A DNA stretch of 40,498 nt from Acidobacteriota bacterium (GTDB lineage: Bacteria > Acidobacteriota > Polarisedimenticolia > Polarisedimenticolales > Polarisedimenticolaceae), in the NCBI GenBank assembly GCA_029861955.1, contig JAOTYK010000029.1:1-40498 (forward strand). The letters are read 5' to 3'. The notes beneath the pieces are model-generated. The model worked only from the letters and a program-made list of their open reading frames with translations, did no database searches and was not told the DNA's origin. The translations under genes were made by a program, and so were the position numbers. Numbering within the stretch: the stretch's first letter is position 1; every line of letters begins with the position of its first letter. This document shows positions 33,100 through 40,498 of the stretch, one piece after another.

Positions 33100-34803
33100 T
33101 CAGGAGGCGGCCTTGGCCCCCTCGGCCCCGGACTCGTCTATGAGGCGCATCCCTTCCATCAGAAGGAACATCGCATCGGCGGTGACGGTCGTATTCTTGG
33201 GCTTCACGCCGTGCTCGATGACAAACTCGCCGTCGTCCCAACGGATCATCTCGTAGAACGCGTCCTCGCCCTTGAGCTTCTTGGTCTCCGCGTGCTTGAC
33301 CTCGCCGTTGTCGAACCACAGGGTCCCGTGATCGCCGTCGTAGGTAAGAGTCACGCAGGCTGTCTTCATTCCCATCGTCAGCGTCTGGACAATATCCGGG
33401 AGTCCCAGGTTGACCAGGTCGCCGGTGATCCCGCGTCGCACAAGAGTCTTGTCATCACGACGACGAATCGCCTCGCGCGCCAGTACGTTCTCGATACGAA
33501 GAATGATCTCTTCCAGATCCGCCTGTTTGCTGACGTATTCATCGACGCCTTCGCGCAACGCGCGCATGCGGACGATTCGATCGTCCGTCCTCGCGAGCAT
33601 CGCGAACGGGACCCTACGCAGCGCCTTGTCCGACCTCATCTCCTCCAGGAACGTGAAAGCGTCCGAGCTCCGGGGATCGACGTCGGCGACGACCAGATCC
33701 GGCGGCGATTCGAGGATCGTCTTCAACGCGTGCTCGAAACTTTCCGCCTCTTCGATCTTCAGCCCTTCGTTGAGGAGACGCATCTTGAGTAGCTTGCGAA
33801 ACTCCGGCTGCTCGTCGACGATCAGGACGGTCGGCTCTACCTTATCGGGTCGTATGGCCAGTCGCTTGTCCAGGACTTTCTGGAACGCCTCAAGGACCTC
33901 GGGATCGAACTGGCGGCCGGCCTCCCGGATCAACTCTGCGAGAGCGTCCTCGGAGGTCTTGGCCTGACGATGCGTGCGTTCCGATGTCAGCGCGACGTAG
34001 GTGTCAACGATCGAGACGATACGGGCACCCATCGGAATCTCACGGGCCTTGAGACCGTCGGGGTACCCCTTGCCGTCGTAGCGTTCGTGATGACCGCGGA
34101 TCACCGGCATGACCTTCCACGGGAACTGAATGTGCTCGAACAATCGACAGGATGCGGTTACATGCTCGCGCATGCGCTCGGCTTGTTCCTCGTTGAACTC
34201 GCCCTCGGCCGACAGCACGTCGGACTCGACACCGATCTTGCCGACGTCATGCAACAGTGTCGCCAGCACGACTTCCTTGAGTGAATCGTCGTCGGAACCG
34301 AGCTCCTCGGCTGTCGCCTTGGCGAGCTGCATTGACCGATGGGCCGACGCGCCGAAAAAACGATCCTCCAGTTCGAGTAGACCGACCATCACGTCGATCA
34401 CCTGAAGTAAAGAGTCCGTCCCGCGATGCTGAGTGGACAGGCTTGAGCCTTCCCGCCCGTTGTCGCTCCCGAACAACTCAAAGACCTGCTGCGAGTTAAT
34501 AATGAAGTCATCCGATCCGAACTGGAGCTGCTCCGGCGTGTTACGGATCATATCGTAGCTGGTCAGGGTCAGGACCCGGCACTCGGGGCGGACCGCATGA
34601 ATCCGATCACTGAGTTCGGCGGCCGTCATATCGGGCAGGTGCGACTCGATCATCACGGCGTCAAAGGTCACGGCCTTGATCACACGTTCGGCTTCCGCAC
34701 CGCTGACGGCGCGGGTCACGGTGAACCCGCTTTGACGCAGTTCGCCGGCCAGCGATTCGCGCAGCGCGACGTTGGACACGACGACAAGAAAATTCCGTTT
34801 CAT
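33100..34803 (-). CDS. HD-GYP regulator with pseudo-receiver, receiver and DUF4388 domains
   Basis: The product has 567 residues. Residues 1 to about 115 form a receiver-like domain where the phosphoacceptor is Glu53 (DAVMIESHLPDM) and the usual acidic pair is absent. Residues about 130-310 are an HD-GYP domain with LLHDVGK (His185, Asp186), GHHERYDGKGYPDG (near 243) and IVDTYVAL; all expected motifs for c-di-GMP phosphodiesterase activity are present. Residues about 323-440 are a second receiver with IVDEQ, phosphoacceptor Asp374 (VVADVDP) and the conserved Lys (YVSKQ). Residues about 455-560 match the DUF4388 pattern (GITGDLVNLGLPDIVQTL...GTLWFDNGEVKHAE...DGEFVI). No histidine kinase lies beside it. 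The helicase gene follows on the same strand; a link is not obvious. Confidence 0.9.
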   Translation of the reverse strand: MKRNFLVVVSNVALRESLAGELRQSGFTVTRAVSGAEAERVIKAVTFDAVMIESHLPDMTAAELSDRIHAVRPECRVLTLTSYDMIRNTPEQLQFGSDDFIINSQQVFELFGSDNGREGSSLSTQHRGTDSLLQVIDVMVGLLELEDRFFGASAHRSMQLAKATAEELGSDDDSLKEVVLATLLHDVGKIGVESDVLSAEGEFNEEQAERMREHVTASCRLFEHIQFPWKVMPVIRGHHERYDGKGYPDGLKAREIPMGARIVSIVDTYVALTSERTHRQAKTSEDALAELIREAGRQFDPEVLEAFQKVLDKRLAIRPDKVEPTVLIVDEQPEFRKLLKMRLLNEGLKIEEAESFEHALKTILESPPDLVVADVDPRSSDAFTFLEEMRSDKALRRVPFAMLARTDDRIVRMRALREGVDEYVSKQADLEEIILRIENVLAREAIRRRDDKTLVRRGITGDLVNLGLPDIVQTLTMGMKTACVTLTYDGDHGTLWFDNGEVKHAETKKLKGEDAFYEMIRWDDGEFVIEHGVKPKNTTVTADAMFLLMEGMRLIDESGAEGAKAAS

Positions 34804-34890
34804 GATGACCCTTCCTTTAGGGGTATCGAAGGCTTACGATCACGTCATTCAAATATGGGTTCCCACGAGACGAAGTCAAAACATGCCGGA

Positions 34891-35910
34891 ATGGCTTTAA
34901 ATAGGAGGCCTTTGGTCTCTGTCCTGCTACCGGTGCGGGACGCCGAGTCGACGATCTCTGCCTGCGTTCGCAGCATGCAGCGCCAACGACTGGAGTCGTT
35001 CGAGTGCGTCCTGGTGGACGACGGATCGACCGACCGGTCGGTCGCCGTCTATCGAGCAGCCGCCGGAGACGACCCGCGATTCCGTATCGTTGGCGGAACC
35101 GGGGAGGGAATCGTGCCTGCGCTCAACCTGGGGCTGGAGCATTGCCGAGGGACGTTCGTCGCACGAATGGACGGCGACGATGTCATGCATCGTGATCGTC
35201 TGGCCGCGCAACACGTCGCCGCCGAGCGGTCCGACCGTCCACTTCTTCTCGGTTGCCACACTCGGCTCTTTCCGCGCGACGACAACCTGGGTAGCGGTAT
35301 CCGACAGTACGAGAAATGGCTCAACAGCCTGCTCGACGGGACGGATGTTCAGCGCGACCGTTTCGTCGAGTGTCCCCTGCCCCATCCCACGTGGTTCGTA
35401 CGGCGGTCTCGAATGATGGAGATCGGATATCAGGATGTGGACTGGCCCGAGGACTACGACTTCCTGCTCAGACATCTTGCCGCAGGAGGTGAGATCGGCA
35501 CGGTCCCGCGACGCCTTCTCGCATGGCGTCATGGCCCGACTCGGCTATCGCAGAGATCCCCGCGCTACGGGCCCAAGGCGTTCACACGATGTAAGGCCCA
35601 TCACCTCGCGCGGGGTTATCTGCGTGATCATCCTACGTTCGACCTGTGGGGCTACGGTGCCACCGGTCGATCGTTGTGTCGCGAGCTTGCCGGTCATGGT
35701 CGACAACCACGCTGGATCGTGGAGACCCACCCCGGCCGGGTCGGGCAGACCATCGCCGGCGCGCGGGTCGTGTCTCCGGGCGAAGTGGACGCGACCCAAC
35801 TGGAGCGATTGCTCGTCTCGGTCGCCGGGGCGGAACCCCGCGAACAGATCCGCCGCTGGCTTACCGATCACGGACACGTAGAGGGTCAGACGTTTATTTG
35901 TCTGGCGTAG
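34891..35910 (+). CDS. Family 2 glycosyltransferase with C-terminal Rossmann-like extension
   Basis: The product has 339 residues from the ATG at 34891 (MALNRRPLVSVLLPV). An ATG at 34855 would add 12 residues; anything longer runs antisense through the neighbouring regulator gene. An AGGAGG at 34903-34908 lies inside the chosen start, so an internal start cannot be excluded. The GT-A part shows SVLLPVRDAEST, VLVDDGSTDRS and the metal-binding RMDGDDV, then PLPHPTWFVRR and DWPEDYDF. The last 95 residues (LWGYGATGRSLCREL, PGRVGQTIAGARVVSP) look like a nucleotide-binding Rossmann fold joined to the transferase. Sugar and acceptor are unknown. Its end overlaps the YqeY gene by 17 bases. Confidence 0.85.
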   Translation: MALNRRPLVSVLLPVRDAESTISACVRSMQRQRLESFECVLVDDGSTDRSVAVYRAAAGDDPRFRIVGGTGEGIVPALNLGLEHCRGTFVARMDGDDVMHRDRLAAQHVAAERSDRPLLLGCHTRLFPRDDNLGSGIRQYEKWLNSLLDGTDVQRDRFVECPLPHPTWFVRRSRMMEIGYQDVDWPEDYDFLLRHLAAGGEIGTVPRRLLAWRHGPTRLSQRSPRYGPKAFTRCKAHHLARGYLRDHPTFDLWGYGATGRSLCRELAGHGRQPRWIVETHPGRVGQTIAGARVVSPGEVDATQLERLLVSVAGAEPREQIRRWLTDHGHVEGQTFICLA

Positions 35911-36370
35911 ACGCGATCAGTTCTCGAACGATGGCGTTGACCTGCTTGCCGTCGGCCTGTCCCTGGACCTTCGGCATGACGATCTTCATCACCTGACCCA
36001 TCTGTTGCGGCCCGGTGGCACCCACCTCGGCCACGGCCTCCGTGACGATCATCCGTAACGTGTCCGCATCGAGTTGCTCGGGGAGGTAGCTGTTGACGAT
36101 ATCGAGTTCACGCTGCTCCTTATCGACAAGCTCGTCCCGGCCCGCCGCCTTGTAACTCTCGATAGAGTCCCGTCGCTGCTTGGCATATGCCGAAACGGCT
36201 TTGGTCGCCTCCTCGTCGTCGATCTTGTAGTCGACGCCGTGCTCGCTGCGTAGCGCGACCTCCCGCTCCTGCAATTTCGACTTGAGCATCCGTAAGGTCG
36301 TCACGACTTCTTTCTTCCCGTCACGCAAGGACTGGATAACGTCTTTCTCGATCTGACTCTTGATACTCAT
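35894..36370 (-). CDS. GatB/YqeY domain protein
   Basis: The product has 158 residues. Two ATG codons lie at 36376 and 36370; the GAGG site is best spaced for the second (MSIKSQIEKDV). It is a free-standing YqeY protein: an N-terminal helical domain (LRMLKSKLQEREVALR, AYAKQRRDSIESYKAAGRDEL) and a C-terminal domain homologous to the GatB tail (YLPEQLDADTLRMIVTEAVAEVGA, MGQVMKIVMPKVQGQADGKQVNAIVREL). The GatB tail binds tRNA; the role of free YqeY is unclear. It lies 26 bases after trkH on the same strand. Confidence 0.93.
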   Translation of the reverse strand: MSIKSQIEKDVIQSLRDGKKEVVTTLRMLKSKLQEREVALRSEHGVDYKIDDEEATKAVSAYAKQRRDSIESYKAAGRDELVDKEQRELDIVNSYLPEQLDADTLRMIVTEAVAEVGATGPQQMGQVMKIVMPKVQGQADGKQVNAIVRELIASTPDK

Positions 36371-36396
36371 TGTCATCCTCGTTTCGGCAGCACGAA

Positions 36397-37860
36397 TCAG
36401 GCTTTTCGACGTCCCCGGCGCAGAAACAACAGTACCAGAAGCGTGTAGAGCTCGAGGCGACCGACCAGCATCAGCCCGAGCAAGATCAACTTGGCCGTTG
36501 CCGGCAAACCCCCGTAATTCAACGTCGGCCCAACGTCGCCGAACCCCGGGCCGACGTTGGCAATACAGGCCGCAGACGCCGAGAACGCGGTCGTGGGATC
36601 GATCCCCAGCATCGTAAGCAAGAGGCCCCCGGCGGCGAACAATGCCACGAACAGGAGTAGAAACGTCGTCACGGAGTTGACAACGTCGTCAGGCACGGCC
36701 GTCGGACCGATCCTCACCGGGAGCACTGCGTGGGGCTGCACCTTGCGCTTGAGATCGATCACAAGCTTTTTCACCGTGATCATGATTCGTACGACCTTGA
36801 TCGATCCCCCGGTGGACCCCGCACAGCCACCGATGAACATCAACAAGAACAGGAGAGCGCGTGAAAACGCCGGCCAGAGTTCGAAGTCGGCGGTCGCAAA
36901 TCCGGTGGTGGTCGTAATCGCCACCGCCTGAAACGCCGCATCGCGGAACGCATCAAGGAGACTCATCTCCTGCTGCGCACGAAGCATGAGATCGGCACAG
37001 ATCAGCGATGTCGCCAGGGCCATGATCGAGACGTAGTAGCGAAACTCACGATCTTGAAGCAGCGGGCCTGGTTTGCCGCGAAGCAGGTGAAAGTGCAGAG
37101 CGAAGTTTGCTCCGGCCAAGATCATGAAGACAATAATGATCCACTCGATCAGTGGACTGGCAAACCCGGAGACACTGGAGTTGAGGGTCGAGAACCCACC
37201 GGTCGCCATGGTGGCGAACGCGTGATTGACCGCGTCGAAGAGACCCATGCCGGCAAGCACCAGCGCGGTCACCTCGATGAGGGTCAAGAGCGCGTAGATG
37301 CCCCACAACGCCTTGGCCGTCTGGGCGATTCGCGGAGTGAGTTTCTCCTTGATCGGTCCGGGGGCCTCGGCACCGAGCAACTCCAGACCGCCGACCGCCA
37401 ACTTCGGCAACACCGCGATCCCCAGGACGATGATGCCCATCCCGCCAAGCCACTGGGTCAGCGATCGCCAGAGTAGGATTGCCGGGCCCCGGGCTTCGAT
37501 GTCGGTCAGAATCGATGCGCCGGTGGTCGTAAAGCCCGACACACTCTCGAAGATCGCGTTGACCCAGAACCCCGACCCCTCGAGAACGATCCACGGAAGA
37601 GCACCGGCCAGGGACGCGGTCCCCCATGCGGCGGCAACCAGAACAAACGCTTCTGAACGACCGAACTTGTCGTTGGCCAGGCCGTCGCTGAAACGGGTCT
37701 GAAGGATCAAACCGGCAATGCCGGATACTCCGGCGCTAATCAGGAACGCGGTGTGTTCGCCGCTCTTGTAGTAGAGGGCAACGACGGCGGGAACCAGCAG
37801 GGCCGCCGTGAGGGCCAGCAACAGACGCCCCAGCAAGAAAAAGACGCCACGCCAGTTCAT
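36397..37860 (-). CDS. trkH: Trk-type potassium uptake membrane subunit
   Basis: The product has 487 residues, the usual TrkH length. The four pore repeats are visible by their selectivity-filter segments: GFTTTGAS, MATGGFST, TTTTGFATAD and ANVGPGFGDVGP. GGMGIIVLGIAVLP and FIGGCAGSTGGSIKVVR (the intramembrane-loop region) are also typical. It forms the K+ channel-like pore in the inner membrane, gated by the cytosolic TrkA ring. Its ATG overlaps the trkA stop (ATGA), which fits fixed stoichiometry of the pair. Confidence 0.95.
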   Translation of the reverse strand: MNWRGVFFLLGRLLLALTAALLVPAVVALYYKSGEHTAFLISAGVSGIAGLILQTRFSDGLANDKFGRSEAFVLVAAAWGTASLAGALPWIVLEGSGFWVNAIFESVSGFTTTGASILTDIEARGPAILLWRSLTQWLGGMGIIVLGIAVLPKLAVGGLELLGAEAPGPIKEKLTPRIAQTAKALWGIYALLTLIEVTALVLAGMGLFDAVNHAFATMATGGFSTLNSSVSGFASPLIEWIIIVFMILAGANFALHFHLLRGKPGPLLQDREFRYYVSIMALATSLICADLMLRAQQEMSLLDAFRDAAFQAVAITTTTGFATADFELWPAFSRALLFLLMFIGGCAGSTGGSIKVVRIMITVKKLVIDLKRKVQPHAVLPVRIGPTAVPDDVVNSVTTFLLLFVALFAAGGLLLTMLGIDPTTAFSASAACIANVGPGFGDVGPTLNYGGLPATAKLILLGLMLVGRLELYTLLVLLFLRRGRRKA

Positions 37861-39188
37861 CGGCCGCGGAACATCCGTTCTAGATCCGGGAGTGCTTTCG
37901 AGAGTGTGAACACGAGCGTCCTGTCCCCCTCCCTGAACGTGAAGTCGCCACCCGGGACGAACATCTGCTCGCCTCGCAGGACCGTCCCGATGATCGCATT
38001 GCGGGGGAACTTCAACGCGCTAAGCGGTGCCTTCAGCGCACGGGCTCCCGGAGGCACCTCGAACTCGACGATCTCGGCATCCCCACCCTCGACCAGGTCC
38101 ATGCTGACGATCTCACTTCGGTGCACCATGCGCAGGATCGTCCCGGCCGTCATCATCCGTGGCGAGAGAGGGATATCGATCCGCACCGCCAGCATCAGAT
38201 TGAGGAACTCGGGACGATTGTAGAGCGCCACGACGGAACGGGCACCGGATTCGCGGGCCAGCAGCGACGCCAGAAGATTGACCTCGTCCGACTGGGTGGC
38301 CGACACGAAGTAGTCGGCGTCCTCGATGCCGGCCTCATTGAGGATGCCCGAATCGGTCGCGTCTCCCCGGATGACCAGAGCCTCGGGAATCTCTGCGGCG
38401 ATGTCGGCGGCTCGTTTCTCGCCACGTTGGATGATCGCGACCTCGATTTTTGCGTGAATGAGTTGTTTCGCAAGTGTTGCGCCGACCTGACCGGCCCCGG
38501 CGATGACGACTCTTCGCGTGGGTCGCGATTCGACACCAATCGATTCCAGATAACTTGAGATCGCCTCGGCAGGACCGACCGAATAGAGAAGATCACCGGG
38601 TCGCAGAAGCGTGTCGCCTCGCGGGATGACGGTTCCGGTCGCCCGATGGATCCCGGTCAGGATCCAGTTGTCGGGACCCTGTAGCTCCTTGATCGGTTTT
38701 CCGTAGATCTTCGCGCTGATCGACGGGCGAGCCTGCAGCAGAACCAACTTGCCTTCGCCGAAGAAGCGTGCCTTGCCGGTGCCTGGGACCTGCGTCAGAC
38801 AGAAGATCTCCTCGGCTACCAACTGTTCGGGGTAGAGCAGGCGCAACTCATCGTCCGCCCGCACGAGTGGGTTCTTCCCCAATGCCGGGTTGCCGACACG
38901 CACGACGGCTGTTCTTGCACCCATCCTCCTGGCGGTGAGGGCTGCCAATAGATTGGACGAGTCGCTGTTGGAGACTGCGAAGAACAGATCGGCGTCGCCG
39001 ACCTGGTGCTTCTTCAGAACGCTCGGATTGCAGCCGTCCCCCTTGACGGCGAGCACGTCCATGCTCTTCTGCATCAGGGCGACCTTCTCCGCATCGCGTT
39101 CGATGACGACGAGGTCGTGGCCTTCTCTCGAGAGCGAGGCGGCGATGTGGGTTCCGACCTCGCCGGCACCCAGAATGATGATTCTCAC
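37857..39188 (-). CDS. trkA: Trk system nucleotide-binding regulatory subunit
   Basis: The product has 443 residues from a GTG at 39188 with GGGGAG ten bases ahead. It has the double architecture of full-length TrkA: RCK_N (IIILGAGEVGTHIA, VVIERD), RCK_C, then a second RCK_N (VVIAGAGQVGATLA) and RCK_C (residues about 360-443). Both glycine-rich NAD(H)/ATP loops are intact, as is GDGCNPSVL near residue 52. It forms the cytosolic gating ring of TrkH. It starts 36 bases after the Nramp-like gene. Confidence 0.95.
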   Translation of the reverse strand: MRIIILGAGEVGTHIAASLSREGHDLVVIERDAEKVALMQKSMDVLAVKGDGCNPSVLKKHQVGDADLFFAVSNSDSSNLLAALTARRMGARTAVVRVGNPALGKNPLVRADDELRLLYPEQLVAEEIFCLTQVPGTGKARFFGEGKLVLLQARPSISAKIYGKPIKELQGPDNWILTGIHRATGTVIPRGDTLLRPGDLLYSVGPAEAISSYLESIGVESRPTRRVVIAGAGQVGATLAKQLIHAKIEVAIIQRGEKRAADIAAEIPEALVIRGDATDSGILNEAGIEDADYFVSATQSDEVNLLASLLARESGARSVVALYNRPEFLNLMLAVRIDIPLSPRMMTAGTILRMVHRSEIVSMDLVEGGDAEIVEFEVPPGARALKAPLSALKFPRNAIIGTVLRGEQMFVPGGDFTFREGDRTLVFTLSKALPDLERMFRGR

Positions 39189-39224
39189 TGCAGAACTCTC
39201 CCCGCTTCGGGCGGCAGCATCCTA

Positions 39225-40472
39225 TCACCGGGCCAGGGACGCCAGCGCCTTCGCGATGGAAAACCAGCCCAGTGCGCCAAATAGAACGAGCGCCAGAGTC
39301 AGTAGGGCCGACGATAGCCAGCCACTGCGCATCTCCGCACCGACCCACTCGATCTTGCGATTCATGTAGAGCAGCGTCCCTGCAAGAAACGGCATGAAGA
39401 CGGCTCCGAGGATCGAGTAGAGCAGGATGATCTGCACGGGTCGCTCGAACCACAACAGCAGCATCGGTGGCAGGCAGAGCCAGAGCAGGAAGCCTCGATA
39501 GGGTCGCGATCGCGTATCGACGATCGTGCCATCGCCCTTTCGCTGGGCCACGAAGTCCGCGAACAGATAAGGCACTCCCTGCCAGACGCCGACCATCGAG
39601 GTGGCGACTGCCGCCCAGAATCCAAGGCGAAACGCCCACTCGCCGATGGGTCCTGCGACCGCGCCGAGCATGGTCCCCATCCGGATGACGCCACTGCTTC
39701 CCTCGACGACAACGCCCTCGGCATGAAGCACGACCGCGGCAAGCACCATTACGGCAAGTCCGAACAGACCGGTCAGACCGTAGGCCACCGCCAGGTCGAC
39801 CCGCGCGACGCGGTACCACTCACGCCCGCGCCAACCCTTCTCGCGAATCCAGTACCCGTAGGAGAGCATCGTGACCGTGCCACCGACTCCACCGACCACA
39901 CCCAGTAGTAGCCGTGCACTCCCCGTCGGGATTCCCGCCTCGCCGATGATCTGTTGCAGTGTCAGCAGCGGAGGCTGGACGACCGCCGCGCACCCGATCA
40001 GGGCGACAAACATCGCAGCGATGAGGATCTTGACGAAGCGCTCGAACGGCCCGTACCCACCGACCAACACGAGAGCGGCAAATACGATCGAATGCAGGGC
40101 ACCCCATGAGCGGACCGACAGCGCGGGAGCGATCGCGTGGGCTGCCAGCCCGCACGCCGACATCAACGCACCACCGACGAAGAAGCCCCACAGAATCAGG
40201 TAGGCCAGAAAGACGATCTGCACCGGGCGACCCAGCCGGGTCGCCCACCCTTCGAGAAGGGTGGTGCCGGTAGACAGTTGCCACCGTGCGATTCCCTCAT
40301 TCAGAACGAACTTGAAGACGGCGCCGATGATCGCTGCCCAGGCGACGGCGATCCCGAACCGAGACCCCGCCACCGCGGCGGCGACGACATCCCCCGCTCC
40401 GACACCGGTGGCGGCAACGGCCAGTCCGGGGCCGAGCACCCGAAGCCATCCGCGGAGGTCCCGCTCAGGCAT
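39225..40472 (-). CDS. Nramp-related membrane transporter with altered metal-binding motif
   Basis: The product has 415 residues with about eleven membrane segments and overall similarity to Nramp (MntH-type) transporters: GPGLAVAATGVGAGD in helix 1, ARWQLSTGTTLLEG, YWIREKGWRGREWYR after helix 6, and LWFERPVQIILLYSILGA. The canonical helix 1 metal motif DPGN is replaced by GAGD (Asp28), and helix 6 reads VTMLSYGYW where MPH is expected. It is therefore an Nramp-like transporter whose substrate may not be Mn or Fe. The ATG at 40472 follows CGCAGG, a weak site. It heads the trkA-trkH-yqeY cluster, 36 bases upstream of trkA, so transport of inorganic ions is a common theme. The window ends 26 bases upstream. 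Confidence 0.85.
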   Translation of the reverse strand: MPERDLRGWLRVLGPGLAVAATGVGAGDVVAAAVAGSRFGIAVAWAAIIGAVFKFVLNEGIARWQLSTGTTLLEGWATRLGRPVQIVFLAYLILWGFFVGGALMSACGLAAHAIAPALSVRSWGALHSIVFAALVLVGGYGPFERFVKILIAAMFVALIGCAAVVQPPLLTLQQIIGEAGIPTGSARLLLGVVGGVGGTVTMLSYGYWIREKGWRGREWYRVARVDLAVAYGLTGLFGLAVMVLAAVVLHAEGVVVEGSSGVIRMGTMLGAVAGPIGEWAFRLGFWAAVATSMVGVWQGVPYLFADFVAQRKGDGTIVDTRSRPYRGFLLWLCLPPMLLLWFERPVQIILLYSILGAVFMPFLAGTLLYMNRKIEWVGAEMRSGWLSSALLTLALVLFGALGWFSIAKALASLAR

Positions 40473-40498
40473 CCTGCGACGGTTTTACGAGACGGATG

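Noticed and set aside
40465-40498. Possible 3' end of another minus-strand gene entering from the right edge
   Set aside because: A frame ending in TGA at 40465-40467 would give only about ten residues (IRLVKPSQDA); too short to support.

Overview
The window is GC-rich bacterial chromosomal DNA. Gene content suggests a Gram-negative environmental bacterium, most likely Acidobacteriota or a similar deep lineage. The pointers are secreted proteins with thrombospondin type 3 (TSP3) repeats, a collagen-like exported protein, a multihaem cytochrome, ABC permeases with a periplasmic M1-peptidase-like domain, and a DUF4388 regulator. This assignment is inference; there is no rRNA or marker protein that settles it. 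No mobile element, CRISPR array or prophage was seen, and the genes form tight operons.

Positions 1-8241, all minus strand, carry exported proteins: a collagen-like protein cut by the left edge, a very large arylsulfotransferase/purple-acid-phosphatase/TSP3 fusion, a five-haem cytochrome and a small secreted protein. A tRNA-Asp with its own promoter sits at 8370-8446 on the plus strand. Positions 8470-10838 (minus) hold a glycosyltransferase, a methyltransferase and a small membrane protein. Positions 11040-13077 (plus) form a three-gene cassette ending in a TetR regulator; its promoter is bracketed by two TTGAAC-N2-GTTCAA palindromes, so it is probably autoregulated. A hotdog thioesterase, a glutathione S-transferase-like protein and an alpha/beta hydrolase follow.

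The centrepiece is a six-gene minus-strand operon from 28874 down to 14896. Five of its genes meet the next by 4-bp stop/start overlaps or a 3-nt gap, so it looks translationally coupled throughout. In order it encodes an ABC ATPase, an ABC permease fused to an M1-peptidase-like domain that lacks HEXXH, a membrane fusion lipoprotein, an RND pump, a second RND pump fused through extra membrane segments to a complete ABC ATPase, and an ABC-2 permease. The operon joins proton-driven and ATP-driven transport machinery, in one case in a single polypeptide of 1578 residues. This is the strongest candidate for an undescribed system here.

The right part holds ispH (plus, apparently leaderless), a SWIM/SNF2 helicase (minus), an HD-GYP regulator with one degenerate and one intact receiver domain (minus), a glycosyltransferase with a Rossmann-like tail (plus), and a minus-strand cluster: an Nramp-like transporter with an altered metal motif, then trkA, trkH and a YqeY protein. 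Several convergent genes overlap at their 3' ends (TetR/thioesterase, ispH/SNF2, glycosyltransferase/YqeY), showing a compact genome.
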